64,000 bases of DNA from Limnomonas spitsbergensis (Eukaryota > Chlorophyta > Chlorophyceae > Chlamydomonadales): positions 434,001 to 498,000 of the forward strand of contig JAYJMM010000107.1 of NCBI GenBank assembly GCA_037349105.1, given 5' to 3'. A program made the translations under genes and the position numbers. Each line of letters opens with the position of its first letter. The first letter of the stretch is position 1. Below, piece by piece: positions 10,479 through 21,148 of the stretch. Below the pieces are notes generated by a model. It worked only from the letters and a program-made list of their open reading frames with translations, was not told the DNA's origin and did not search any database.

Positions 10479-12701
10479 CTGGTCAAGCTGAAATGCTGAT
10501 CAAGTGCATGCACGAGCGGTGATTTGCTGTTTCTTGGGGTGAGTTGGGGTGAGTTGGGATCAGCATGTCCCTCTCCGAGTTAGATGTGGCTGGTGAGTCA
10601 GACACAGATGCAACTAATGCCATGTCATCTTCCCCACTCCCACTGATGCTGCCACTGATGATCTTCCTGTCACCATGCTTTCGTCTCCTCAAAGCTCCCT
10701 TGTTCATGCCACCCTTCCTCTAAATTAGCTCGAATGCTGCAGGGATGAACTGTAGTGCCATCCCTACTAGCTGTCTGGCCTGATTCGGGACTATGATCTC
10801 CACCTGAACTCCAAGCTCTAAGTAGGAGCTCACTGAACTCCAAGCTCTTGGAGCTCACTGAACCATGAAGCGTCCTTACTGGGCAAGTGACCTTTGCTCA
10901 TACGCCTTCTTTACAGTGTCTTCATAGATTCCGCACTTAATTCTTCGCTAAATTATCGAAGGCGCTCTTTACAAACGCCGGCAGATTGTCAGCAAGGCGA
11001 AGCGCCGATACCTGAGTCCACAGTAGCGGATGAAGCCCCTTCCCTCTTGTGAATAATGGCAGGAGTTGTGCATGCAATGTTGCCGTCCTTGTGTGGCGCG
11101 AGTTGTGCATCTTGTGTTTGCCTGAAGGGCTCTCTGTACGATTTTACTGTGTCCGTACTAGTACCGTACTGGTCGACTGTACTGTACGTGTGTAACGTAC
11201 TTGCCTGCCTCCTACCCATGCATGGGTTTGGATCCTACTCTCCCTTCCTCCTGTTTCTCGGGTTGCTAGGAAATTCCAAGTTTCAGACCAGCCGTACTTG
11301 TACTTTTGTGTGGTTAGTCAGGCTAAGCTTGTTCACACAAACATCAGATGTAAAATCTCTCAGCAGGTTCCATTTCAGTCCACCGAATTCAAAAGTCGGG
11401 GCATGATTTCATATCATGCTATTTAAGCTTACCCAAACAGAGACCCAAACATCAGCACAAATGATTCTGCATCAAACGAGGTTTCCAGGCACCAAACAAG
11501 GTTAATGAGTTGACACTGCGTAGTGGTACCCTGCCTGCGCTGTGCGGAGTTGAATTTACGGTATTGGTAGATGCTGCGCGGACCTTGATTAATATTGTCG
11601 TACCAGCTGCGCAGCTCACAAAATGGTTCTGGCAGGTGAACTTGCTTTCCTCTTGTGCCTTCTCCCTAGAGTGTCCTAGCTGACTATTTGTTTGCCGACA
11701 TGGCCGAGCATTATTTAAGCAGGGCCCAGAGGTGCAACGTCGCTACCAAAACTGTTCAAAGAGAGTTGCCGCTGCGCAGCACGGAGTTATGTGTTCTTTT
11801 AGTATGGGGCATGCAGGCAGGTTGGCAGGGAGCCAGGGAACGGCCGGCAAGACATCTAGCTGGAGCTTATGGAGCATTAACCCATGGCATTAACCTGGCT
11901 TTCCAGAGACACTAATGGTTAAACCTTCCTTAAATGAGACTAAGAAAGTTGATGATGATGGCTGTTTGGGAGGGCAGAGAGGTCCATTCAAGTAAATCAT
12001 TGGAGCGTGGCAATTAAAGTGTAACAATCGCTTGAAATGTGTCAGCCCTTTTCAAACACATTTCGCGACGTCACAAATTTAAATGCTCTGTGACACATCA
12101 AATGAAAACAGCCAAACCAATGGAATGAAAATCGAAAGCCACGGCAGACCTGCCAGATGTCTATAGACACATGGTCACTCATGAATTCATGTTGTAACTG
12201 CTGCTCAAAACAGCTTGCTATGGTCTATGAATGTGTGTAAGAAATAAACGACGTCCTCATTCAAAATTGTATGACTCATTAGAGACACGTACGATCTAAC
12301 GGCATCCTTCATAACAGCATTATGGACAATGCTGTTAGGGCACTAAGGCACGGTACTGTAAATTAGAATTGGCCATCTCACAAATTAAAGATTGGGATCT
12401 ATGTGACAATCAGCTTTCTGAAAAAAAAGTGCACCTCTCACACAAATTATACAATTTTCACATGCTCACGCACTCACTGGCAGCTTATAACTGGCTGTGG
12501 CTGCATGAGAGGTCTAGAGCGAGGTCCAGATTTCCAAATTCTTTACGAACCCTCCCAGCGCCAACCAAGGCGCATATAGCTATATGGAGGCTAAAAAAAA
12601 AAAACGGCGCGCAGACCCACGTCCTGCAGCCACCGAGCTGTTGGTGCGTGTCTCACAGTCTCGCCTTCCCTACCTCGTCCCTCGCCTGTCTTACTTCTGC
12701 C
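10479..12701. other. Gene-free stretch downstream of the serine dehydratase
   Basis: No coding exon recognised. It contains the longer copy of the dispersed repeat (11689-12010). The part nearest 12702 should hold the 3' end of the serine dehydratase transcript, which is read leftwards. Confidence 0.4.
11689..12010. repeat. Dispersed repeat, longest copy
   Basis: Begins with GTTTGCCGACATGGCC, also seen at 36484 as GTTTGCCGACGTGGCC. Its right half matches 3725-3885. It contains GGCCCAGAGGTGCAACGTCG, which matches GGCCCAGAGTTATAACGTCG in the 36.5 kb copy. Three copies in 64 kb suggest a moderately abundant family of unknown class. Confidence 0.6.
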
Positions 12702-15700
12702 TCAGCAGTTGGGGATGTGCGGCATGTTGATTGCAAGCCCGCCCAGCGAGGTCTCCTTGTAGCGGCTGCTCATGTCCACGCCCGTCTGCCTCATGCTCTC
12801 GATGCACACATCCAGTGAGACCAGATGGCTGCCATCCCCCCGCAGGGACAGGCTGGCGGCAGAGACGGCCTTGATGGCGCCGAGGCCGTTGCGCTCGATG
12901 CATGGCACCTGCGCGATAAAAGATGCTGCTTGAACACCTTTCTCTGTAGCCCATCAACAGGCTGGCGGGACTGGGCACAAAATCCATGAGCGGGACATGA
13001 CATGCTCCCAACGTATGAGTGAGTGTGTTGCAGTATGGGAAGAAAACCAAGTGTAAAGCCCTGCCAAAGAGTTCGCATTCATGTTCCCACCAGATGTCAC
13101 TCCCCGTGCCCACACTTCCTCCATGCACTTGAACCCACACACCACATTTCAATCCTCCCTCCCTCCTTCCCTCTCTGCACCTGCACCCCCCCCCTCCACG
13201 GGGTCACAGGCCATTTTCAGCTCATGCCCCCCCCTCCCTCCCTCCTTCCCTCTCTGCACCTGCACCCCCCCCCTCCACGGGGTCACAGGCCATTTTCAGC
13301 TCATGCCCCCCCCTCCCTCCCTCCTTCCCTCTCTGCACCTGCACCCCCCCCTCCACAAGGTCACAGGCCATTTTCAGCTCATGCCCCCCCCTCCCTCCCT
13401 CCTTCCCTCTCTGCACCTGCACCCCCCCCCTCCACGGGGTCACAGGCCATTTCAGCTCATGCCCTCCCGAGAAAGACCCCCTAAGATTAGCAGACCTTCA
13501 TAAGATTTTGCATGGTCGGATAAGATTACCCCCCCCTCCCTCCCTCCCTCCCTCTCCACACCTGCACCAGCCCCCCCACGGGGTCACAAGTCATGCCCAG
13601 ATGGTGCTCTAGAGCTATCTCGGCCGCATTCTCCACTTGCTGTGGACTCCCTCCCAACATGGCCGCCAGACCGGCAGCAGCCATTGCAGCTGCAGAGCCC
13701 ACCTCCGCCTGTAGAGAAACATGAGTGGCGGCAGGAGGTGCACGACAACATCAGCATGAGCATCAGAGGCAACAGGAGCATCGGCGGCAACAGGAGCATG
13801 GCTTCAAAGAGCATGGCTTCAAAGGCATGCGCCTTCACCCTAAATGTTGACTTCCCTCGACCAGACGTCCTTAACCCTCAACCTTCAAGACTGGGGTGCG
13901 CTAGGTCCCCTCAAAGGCCTGTGGCTAACTCAATTGTACCCTTCACCTTGAACCCAACTCAGGGGCTGAGCTGAGCCAAGTTTACGCCAACATTTGGGCT
14001 AGTGTGCGGTCTTTGAGCGTGTCTCCTCTTCCAATCAGAAGCCTGTTTCGAACAGGCGTTGCAGCGCAAACTGCCTCACAGCCCGCTTCTGCTGATGCAC
14101 CCCCCCCACCTGGCAGCCGCACTCCGCGCCGGAGATGGACGCGTTCCGCTTCACGAGCGCCCCGATGGCGGCCGAGGTGAGCAGGAACTCGCCCACGCGG
14201 GAAGGTGACGCGTGCGGCACATGGTCCAGCCAGTAGCGGACTACGGAAGGGATGACGCCGGCAGCCCCGTTGGTGGGGGCGGTGACGACGCGGCCGCCTG
14301 CTGCATTCTCCTGCACATGCCCAAGGGGGTGAAGGGGGTTGGAACGTCCCAGGAGTCGTGATGTCGAAGGCTGTACAGCGGGCAGCAGTGGCAGCACAAC
14401 AGCAGGCACATCTCCGTAGGCCCCCCCCCCCCATACGCCCCCGCCGCACCTCATTGACAGCCATGGCGTAAGTCAGCAGCCAGTCCACCACTGTTGTGTG
14501 CGGCGCGTTGGGTGGCGCGGTGCCATTGCTCTCAGCCACTAGGGCCTTGTACAGCTTGCTGGCCCTGCGGGTGACCTGCCAAGGGACGCAAGGGTTCAGG
14601 GGGGACACAGTTTAGCGGGGAAGAAGTGCCTCATGAAATAGGTACAATCTGTGCAAATTCGAAAGATGTGCATACATATATCAATATATGTTTGGTATGC
14701 ACCCTTCGGGTCCATGAAGTCTGTGTGAGTTGTAAGTGGCATTCTGTAAAGCTGCTACACGCGTCAGTGGCACTGCGGACCCCTGAAATGCTAGCATGCA
14801 GAATTGGACCTGTGGCGTGCCGGCATGCCAGCTTGGGAAGTAAGACAGGCGGGGGGCTTCCCTCAATTTCCCAGTCCCCTAGTCGATTGCCCCAGCGGCG
14901 CCCTGTCCTGTACAGGAATGCAAGGTACGTGTCTAGACACACTTTCGCGTGACACCGGACAGTGGCTGTTGCTGCGCTGTTATTGAATCCTGAATCAAGC
15001 CTCAGGCACTCCCACCATGCCGCAGACCTGGGCTGATCCCAGGCAGACAGGCAGGCAGGCCTGGGGTACTCCTGTTGGGAGGCCGGCCTGGGCTGTTCCT
15101 AGGCAGGCAGGCCTGGGCAGGCCTCCTAGGCAGGCATGCAGGAGGTGCTCCAAACAATTGGACACAACTAAATGGCTGCTGTTCCTGGCATGCCCCATAC
15201 TGCCTTTCGGAGGGCGGCTACTGGTCCGCCACCACGGGGCCGATGTTGACACCGCAACGAAGACTGGCCGGCGGCCTAAGCTACACCGACGCAGACCAGG
15301 GGGACACGGCTGGAATGCAGCTTCAGTGCCCTAAAAACACCAGGTCAACAGGGTCAGCTACACAAAAGCTTCTCTGATCATCCGATGTCCCCCCCCACAC
15401 CTTGAGCCCCCCCGGCAGCATGCCTGTGCCCTCCAAGCCGCGGTTAATGCAGCTGTTCATGACCGACCACACGCGGATCAGCGCCTCGTCCAGCTCCGCC
15501 TCGGTCCGATGCACCAACTCGTTCGCGCGCTGCATGTCCGCGATGCTCAGGCCCGAGGCGCGGGCCATCTTGAGCATCTGCAGCGCCGTCTTGAAAGGGT
15601 ACGGGTAGGGCGTGCGGTCCGCTTCATCCAGGGATTCACCGGTGGTGGGGGGAGCCTGGGTCTGGCCCTGGGACACAGCCTCTTGCTCAGCGGCTGTCAG

Positions 15701-18700
15701 GACAAAACCGCCGCCAATTGAGTAGTAGGTCTCCTGTGGGGTGAAGGCACGAGGCAAGCACAGTTGGGGAATATAATGAGAGCTTCCAGAGGCTTCGTGC
15801 GACTCCCAGTGACATACTGTGCGTTCTTGTGACATCCTGTGCCTTCCTGTCTGTCCTCAAAACACACTCCAGCGTTTTCTTTGAAAGGGTACGGGTATGG
15901 CGTGCCGGTCCCATGTGCCCTTTGGCAACCCATCCAGCCAGTCCGCAACCTGGAGAGGAACTTCACAGCTTGCCATAAATCCAAGACTTGGTCGCCATGA
16001 GAGAAATAAGTAAACAACCTAACGGGTTTTCCTATTTCCCCCATGTCGCACGGCTGTGTTGGTGGGTCATGCTCACCTCAAGGAGCACGTTGCGTGCTGC
16101 ATCAAGGGCCTGGATGATGAGACCGTTGGCGTGACCGGCAAGCGGAGGGCCGTAGTTGAACACGATGTCTGCCTTGGGGTCCAGCCTCACGGGCGCAGGC
16201 AGGCCCGGGGGATGCAGCATCTTGGTGGCTGTGACGCTGGTCAGGGCGGCGGCGGCCAGCTCCTCGTCGTAGGTGTCTGGCTTGAAACCTGTCCCGGCAG
16301 GTGGGCAAGGGGAACGGAGAGGACGGTCAAAGCAGAGAGCAGAGGTGCCGGAAGGTGGGCAAGGGACATAGATAGGGCAGTATTACGGTGAAGGCAGATA
16401 ACAGAGGTGACGGCTCGAGCTCAGCTAACAGCTTGTACCTGAAGGGATTTCAGCTAAACCAGTCAGGAAGCTAAGCTAAACTGTGAGGGCGCTTGGCTAA
16501 AGCTGTACGGGAGCTCGTAAAATCTGCATTGGAGCTTATTCAAACCTGTAAATGGGAGCTTATTGAACCTGGCCAGCTGACATGGGCCAGCAAAGCCCCA
16601 ATCCACAAATTTCCACCAGCTCCCGTACGGACCCCTCTAGTTTGGACTGACGTGTGGCCCTCTTATCTGGGAGGCCTACCTGCAAGGCCCAGTATGGCTG
16701 CAAGTTGGTGGCATGCCCATGGCCCATGGCATGCCCATGGACCATGAAGGCAAGGTCGGTGGCATGCCCATGGCCCATGGCCTACCAGCCCATGGCCTAC
16801 CTGCAAGGCCCAGTATGGCTGCAAGGTCAGTGGCATGTTTATGGACAATGAAGGCAAGGTCAGTGGCATGCCCATGGCCCATGGCCTACCTGCAAGGCCC
16901 AATATAGCAGCAAGGTCGGTGGCATGCCCATGTCCCGTGAAGGCCAGGCTGCCATACAAGGTGACACGCAGACCGGCGACATTGGCAGCCATACGACCGT
17001 TGCTGTGACCATTCCCATTCCCGCTGCCGTCGCTGCTGTCCTGATGGGCAACGATAGGAGCTACGCTGCTGTTCCTGTTCCCATTGCCGGTGCCGTTGCT
17101 GTTACCCTGACCTGCGGCGATGGTCGCTACGCTGGCGCTGCTGTTGCCATTGACGTCGACGCTGCTGCTCTCTTGTGTCAGGACCTCGAGGAAGCGGCTG
17201 GCCGCAACCATGGGCCCCATAGTGTGTGAGGAGGAGGGACCGATGCCAATCTGCAACCAGGCAGGGGGAGGAGGGAGAGTCCAGATTCCTTATGCTAGAT
17301 ACTTTTATACTATTGGGCAGCAAGGAGCCACATGGGAGCTGTACCTGCTAACCTCTTCAGGTCCTCCTCGACCCAGGGTGACACGATACGGCAGGAAACG
17401 GCAAAGATTAAGCCCGATTGTATTAACAAGGTCACACACGATACGGCTCAATACGGCACAGGTTAAGCCGGATTGCGCTACCATGCCCAGAACTGTTGGA
17501 TAGGGGAGGGCCTGTTCCTTCAAAGGCTGTACGATGCAGGTCCCAAAGGTCCATCATCCTGTGGGAGGACGCAGCCGCAGGTCTGTGGCAACATCCATTC
17601 AATTCCGTCACCTGGCAGAGTCTCGCAAGTAAATAGATGTTGATGGCATCTTGGTATTCGTGATGTCCTTTGCAATCATAATTTGGTGTGCAGGCATGCA
17701 GACAAACAACAAGTCCTGGTATGTTGGTCTACAGCTCGGACACAAAAATGATTGATTGGGATTTGTGGCCGTTAGCCAACTACCGGTATATCTCTATGAC
17801 CGGGTAGATCTGACAGAGAAAGATCGATGAGGTCAGAGGATGACCCCCACCAGCAGAAGTCAGCATGAACAGGCCGCCACAGCAGACAGCAGCAGCAGCA
17901 GTATGTCGCAACAGCCAGCAGAAACAGTCAGCCATACACCTACAACACCTCTAGCACAAGTATATGGTGCTGCTGCGCTAGTCCTAGGTTAAGGGTTCCT
18001 GGGAGCAGCCAAGCACACCTTCAACACATCCAGCACAAGGTGGTGCTGCTGCCATGCTGCTGCCGTGGTCCTATGTCAAGGGATCCCGGGAGCAACCAAG
18101 CGCACCTTGAACATACGGTATTCAGCACTGACAAGAAGATGGGGCTGCTGCCATGCTACCTTAGTCCTAGGTCAAGGGTTCCTGGGAGCAATCAAGCGCA
18201 CCTTGAACATATGCAGCACAAGAAGATGGTGATGCTGCCGTGCTGCGGTGGTTGTAGGTTAAGGGTTCCTGGGAGCAGCCAAGCGCACCTTAAACACATC
18301 CAGCACTGACAAGAAGATGGTGCTGCTGCGGTGGGAGATCTCGTCATCCAGATCCTCAATCGACATCTCTGCGCGGCCCCCGAGGCCGGTCCACAGCGGC
18401 ACCGGCTTCACCGGCTCCTCCTCAGGCAGCAGGGGCGCGGCAATGCTGTTAATGCTGATGCAGCTGCATGTGGACCGCGAGGGGGGCGGTCGGCTCCCTG
18501 CTGCTGCTGCTGCTGACCGGCGGGGAGCAGTGGCGGGGCCGACAGATGCACCTGGGGAGCTCTGATGGCGTGAGATCCCGGTCACGGGCGCTGGCTGTGA
18601 GTGCATGATGCAAAGGGCAGGGGTGAGCTGGAGTTTGAACTCGGGCATTGGCTCATTGCGACCAGCTGTCTCTGCTGAATTTAGGTGCTGCAGGTCAGTC

Positions 18701-18732
18701 AGGCTCTTGTGTGGGGCGACTGGGGCCTGCAT
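12702..18732 (-). CDS. sdaA: L-serine dehydratase, bacterial-type iron-sulphur enzyme (8 exons)
   Basis: Exons are 18732-18289, 17250-16890, 16288-16077, 15733-15401, 14575-14450, 14310-14110, 13708-13562 and 12908-12702; phases agree, giving 676 residues. The enzyme converts serine to pyruvate and ammonia with a 4Fe-4S cluster. Family signatures appear in order: [21 protein letters not shown] (150-162); [28 protein letters not shown] (341-349); [42 protein letters not shown]. Cys558, Cys600 and Cys611 have the spacing (42 and 11) of the cluster ligands in bacterial enzymes. The last residue is Cys, as in the 'tail-in-mouth' enzyme of Legionella. The N-terminal ~115 residues are Ser/Ala/Arg-rich and could target an organelle. 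A ~55-residue Asn/Gly/Ser-rich insert follows the PSSSH block. The start is uncertain, because the acceptor-like CCCCAG within exon 1 would also fit an upstream exon. Three introns carry copies of exon edges. Confidence 0.93.
13165..13480 (-). repeat. ~80 bp array derived from the 3' edge of serine dehydratase exon 7
   Basis: Four units lie in the intron just after exon 7. On the minus strand each reads CATGAGCTGAAAATGGCC (one copy GAAATGG), then TGTGACCC.GTGGAGG and a G run, then GTGCAGGTGCAGAGAGGG. It parallels the real junction CATCTGGGCATGACT, TGTGACCCCGTGGGG, CTGGTGCAG|GTGTGGAGAGG. The units thus copy the codons of the CDPVGG motif and the donor. The G/C runs vary in length. Confidence 0.8.
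16671..16931 (-). repeat. Copies of the exon 2 donor junction of the serine dehydratase
   Basis: The true junction ends at 16890 (GGGCCTTGCAG|GTAGGCC on the minus strand). Near-identical GGCCTTGCAG|GTAGGCC sites recur with last exon bases at 16801 and 16680. Extra copies of the ATGCCACCGACCTTGC part lie between them. The minus-strand frame stays open past all of them. The 16680 site is 210 bases further on, so it is in the same phase as the real one. Confidence 0.82.
17960..18288 (-). repeat. Three copies of the exon 1 donor junction of the serine dehydratase
   Basis: The real junction is GATGTGTTTAAG|GTGCGC ending at 18289. In the intron, TTCAAG|GTGCGC-type sites recur with last exon-like bases at 18202 and 18106, and TTGAAG|GTGTGC at 18019. 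Each is followed by TTG..TGCTCCC.GG, then the A.CCCTT block that follows the real donor. Offsets are 87, 183 and 270 bases, all multiples of three, but a stop lies just after each donor. Confidence 0.85.
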
Positions 18733-21148
18733 GACAGCTGTGTAATGGGCCTTTGGCTACGCGTCTACATCAGAGGAAGCATGGCTGAGCCTGGGTCAAT
18801 GACATTGGTTATGAGCCTATGCGCTCAAGCCTTTGCTTCACATGACGGCTGGCAGCCGCGGGTCGCAGCTCTGAAGCACTGACGAGGCGGACACGTAAGA
18901 GGTGACGCGTCAGCAGCGGTGAGAGTGACTGAGCATCTGGAAGGATGAAGCCTCATGCAGGCTCAAGGATAAGCCCTGTGGCCTCTGGCAGACAACGTGC
19001 AAAGTCAACCGAACCAATTCCCCCGTCGGATTCATAAATTGAAACTGCAGGCGTTTGAGCTGGCAGCCGAGCGTCCGTACCCGTCGATGTCCGAATATCT
19101 GAGGGTGAAGAACCACCTTACTCACCAGTCTCTCACATTTTTGATGCGAGGAACCCAATGCTTGCGTGTGCTTGCAGTTGCTTGCTGAAAGCGGAGTCAT
19201 ACACGCTGACCTCATCACGAGCCCTGCCACCACCGTTTATGTATCTGCTGTATGCCTAAGGAATGGAAGAGGCGAAACAACTTGTAATGGGTGTATATCC
19301 AGTCTGTGATCTAGTCCGTCCTCCCCAAAATACGTCCCAATCCCAGACGTCACTCAAAATAAGATACGTCGGCTACGGCCTGCCGGGGGTGGGCGTGGCC
19401 GGAAGAGGGGCGAGTTACGTCGGGGGGAGGATTCGGTGGCTGGGAGCCTCCCCGCCTTGGCGCGGCCGGTGGCTTTGGGACCCATTTCGAAGCTTTCTGT
19501 TGGGTTGTTCGAGATTGGGCGATGCGTTGCTTGTCGCATTCAGCGCAGCGGGGGTGGAAGTGGATGGGAAGGTGTATCCGACGTAATTGGAATTACGTCA
19601 CAGGGGTGCGTTTGGGCCGGGACGGTAGGGTAGGCACTGGAGGTGTCGCGATGCATGGCTTTGCAAACTTGTTTCAAGGTGTGGATTGTGTTGTTCGAAT
19701 TCGGCCGATGCGGCGCATATGGCACTTGAACGGCGAAGCACCTGCGACACGACTCGTGAGTTGATAGGCTGACGTGTCACCTGGAACGTGCTCAGCTGCG
19801 ATTTCATTTTAAAGAAATGTCGTGTTATCGTGTGGCATGTGCGACAGGATAACATTGCGAATTTGAAACGTCGACTACTGTAGCATTCAGGGTCGAACCT
19901 CAGTGAAGGCCCGACGTAATTCAGCAACGGAAACGAGAAGAAGTGCACGACAGTGAATAAGATACGTGAGGAAGTGTGAATAGAAGAGTGGCAAGACAAA
20001 ATACCAAACGCGGTTGCAACCGTTTTTACATACTGCAATGCTCGAGCCTTTATGCTACAATTCAATGATATGATGGCTTCTAGCATGCCTGATGGGCCTT
20101 TTCCAGCCCAGAGTGCTTTATTCAGGTGCTCTACCCCACCTCCAGAAGCTCAGCCAGCAGAGAGTTTGCATTATCGCAATTCCAACATGAAACTGGTATG
20201 CAACAATATCCAGCAGTATTCGTCCAGCTTTCCGGAAAAGCCAAAGAAGGTTACCATGTCCATCACCTCTCCCAGGATTCTCAGTCATCATTGCCTGCAC
20301 GGAGCTAGGCTAGCCAGGTCAAGCAACCAGGTAGTCAGGCTTTTATCATGAGAAATACACTCCACCAATTAAAAAAAAGGCTCTTGTCATGAGACCCCTC
20401 ATCTAGCAATTTAAACAATGGACATCAAAGCCATGCGCTCATCATGCATTAAAAGATTAACTACCCCAAAAAGTTGAGCCAGCTGCTCTACCTCCAGATC
20501 TCAACCAACTTTCAACCACCAACTATCAACCCAGGAGCACTTGATACCATCAAGAGCGCGCACTATCAAGGGCCCAGACAGAACAGCAGCAGTCAGTGCC
20601 CGCGGTTGTGTTGGGAGCGCCGCACGTCTTAAGCCCCAACCTACTGGCCCATGTTAGGCCCTAGCATGATCTCCCACGCGTTAGGATAGAGAACAGCAGG
20701 GAGCCGGAAAAAAGTTTGTAGCTCTGCCTTTACCCCAAGGAATCAGAGGCCACCTAAATTCCCTTGTGTGGCCCTGAAAACAGGTCCTGTCATGTCATTA
20801 TGTCATCCTCGGGTCTCCAGCTCTATTTGTCCAGATCTGCCCCGGCCCTAGGGGGGAGCCACCGCCCCCTGCCATGCAAGCAACCCTCCTTACAGCTGTG
20901 TCTGGTTAAATCAAAACGCACATCCACCCAACAGATGCGCAGACGAGACAGAGCCCGCACCAATGGGGTGTTCAGGCACCAGACTGCCGCACAGTTGAAT
21001 AATCCGCCAAGGAGCACTGAGAACCCTGCTGCACGTCAGCCTCAGGGGGCCCTATCCAGCTTCGTTCTCCATCAATTACCCTGGCTCCAAGCAAGCGGTG
21101 GCCCCCTGGACCTTAGCGGCTGCCCCGCAGGCCCCTGCAACGGCCATC
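18733..21148. other. Intergenic region between serine dehydratase start and BELL gene end
   Basis: No exon recognised. The part near 18.7-19.7 kb is the likely promoter of the leftward serine dehydratase and is rich in ACGT cores. The part near 20.3-21.1 kb should hold the 3' untranslated region of the leftward BELL gene. A T/A-rich stretch of 20340-20480 contains A(8). Confidence 0.45.
19333..19600. promoter_or_regulatory. Cluster of ACGT-core sites with a perfect palindrome
   Basis: In about 270 bases the core ACGT occurs at least six times: near 19336 and at AGACGTCAC, ATACGTCGG, TTACGTCGG, CGACGTAAT and TTACGTCAC. The last two form a palindrome with 9-base arms (GACGTAATT GG AATTACGTC, 19580-19599). 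ACGT is the core recognised by plant-type bZIP factors. The cluster lies 600-870 bases upstream of the serine dehydratase ATG on that gene's 5' side. A regulatory role is inferred from position and density only. Confidence 0.35.

Noticed and set aside
15017..15377. Two overlapping plus-strand frames of about 100 codons
   Set aside because: They lie in a serine dehydratase intron, with CAGGCAGG-type repeats; no recognisable domain.
18310..18730. Reading serine dehydratase exon 1 as a separate small gene
   Set aside because: Its end, LSVLDVFK with a phase-0 donor, is the expected start of the enzyme, and the next exon begins in phase with GIGPSSSH.
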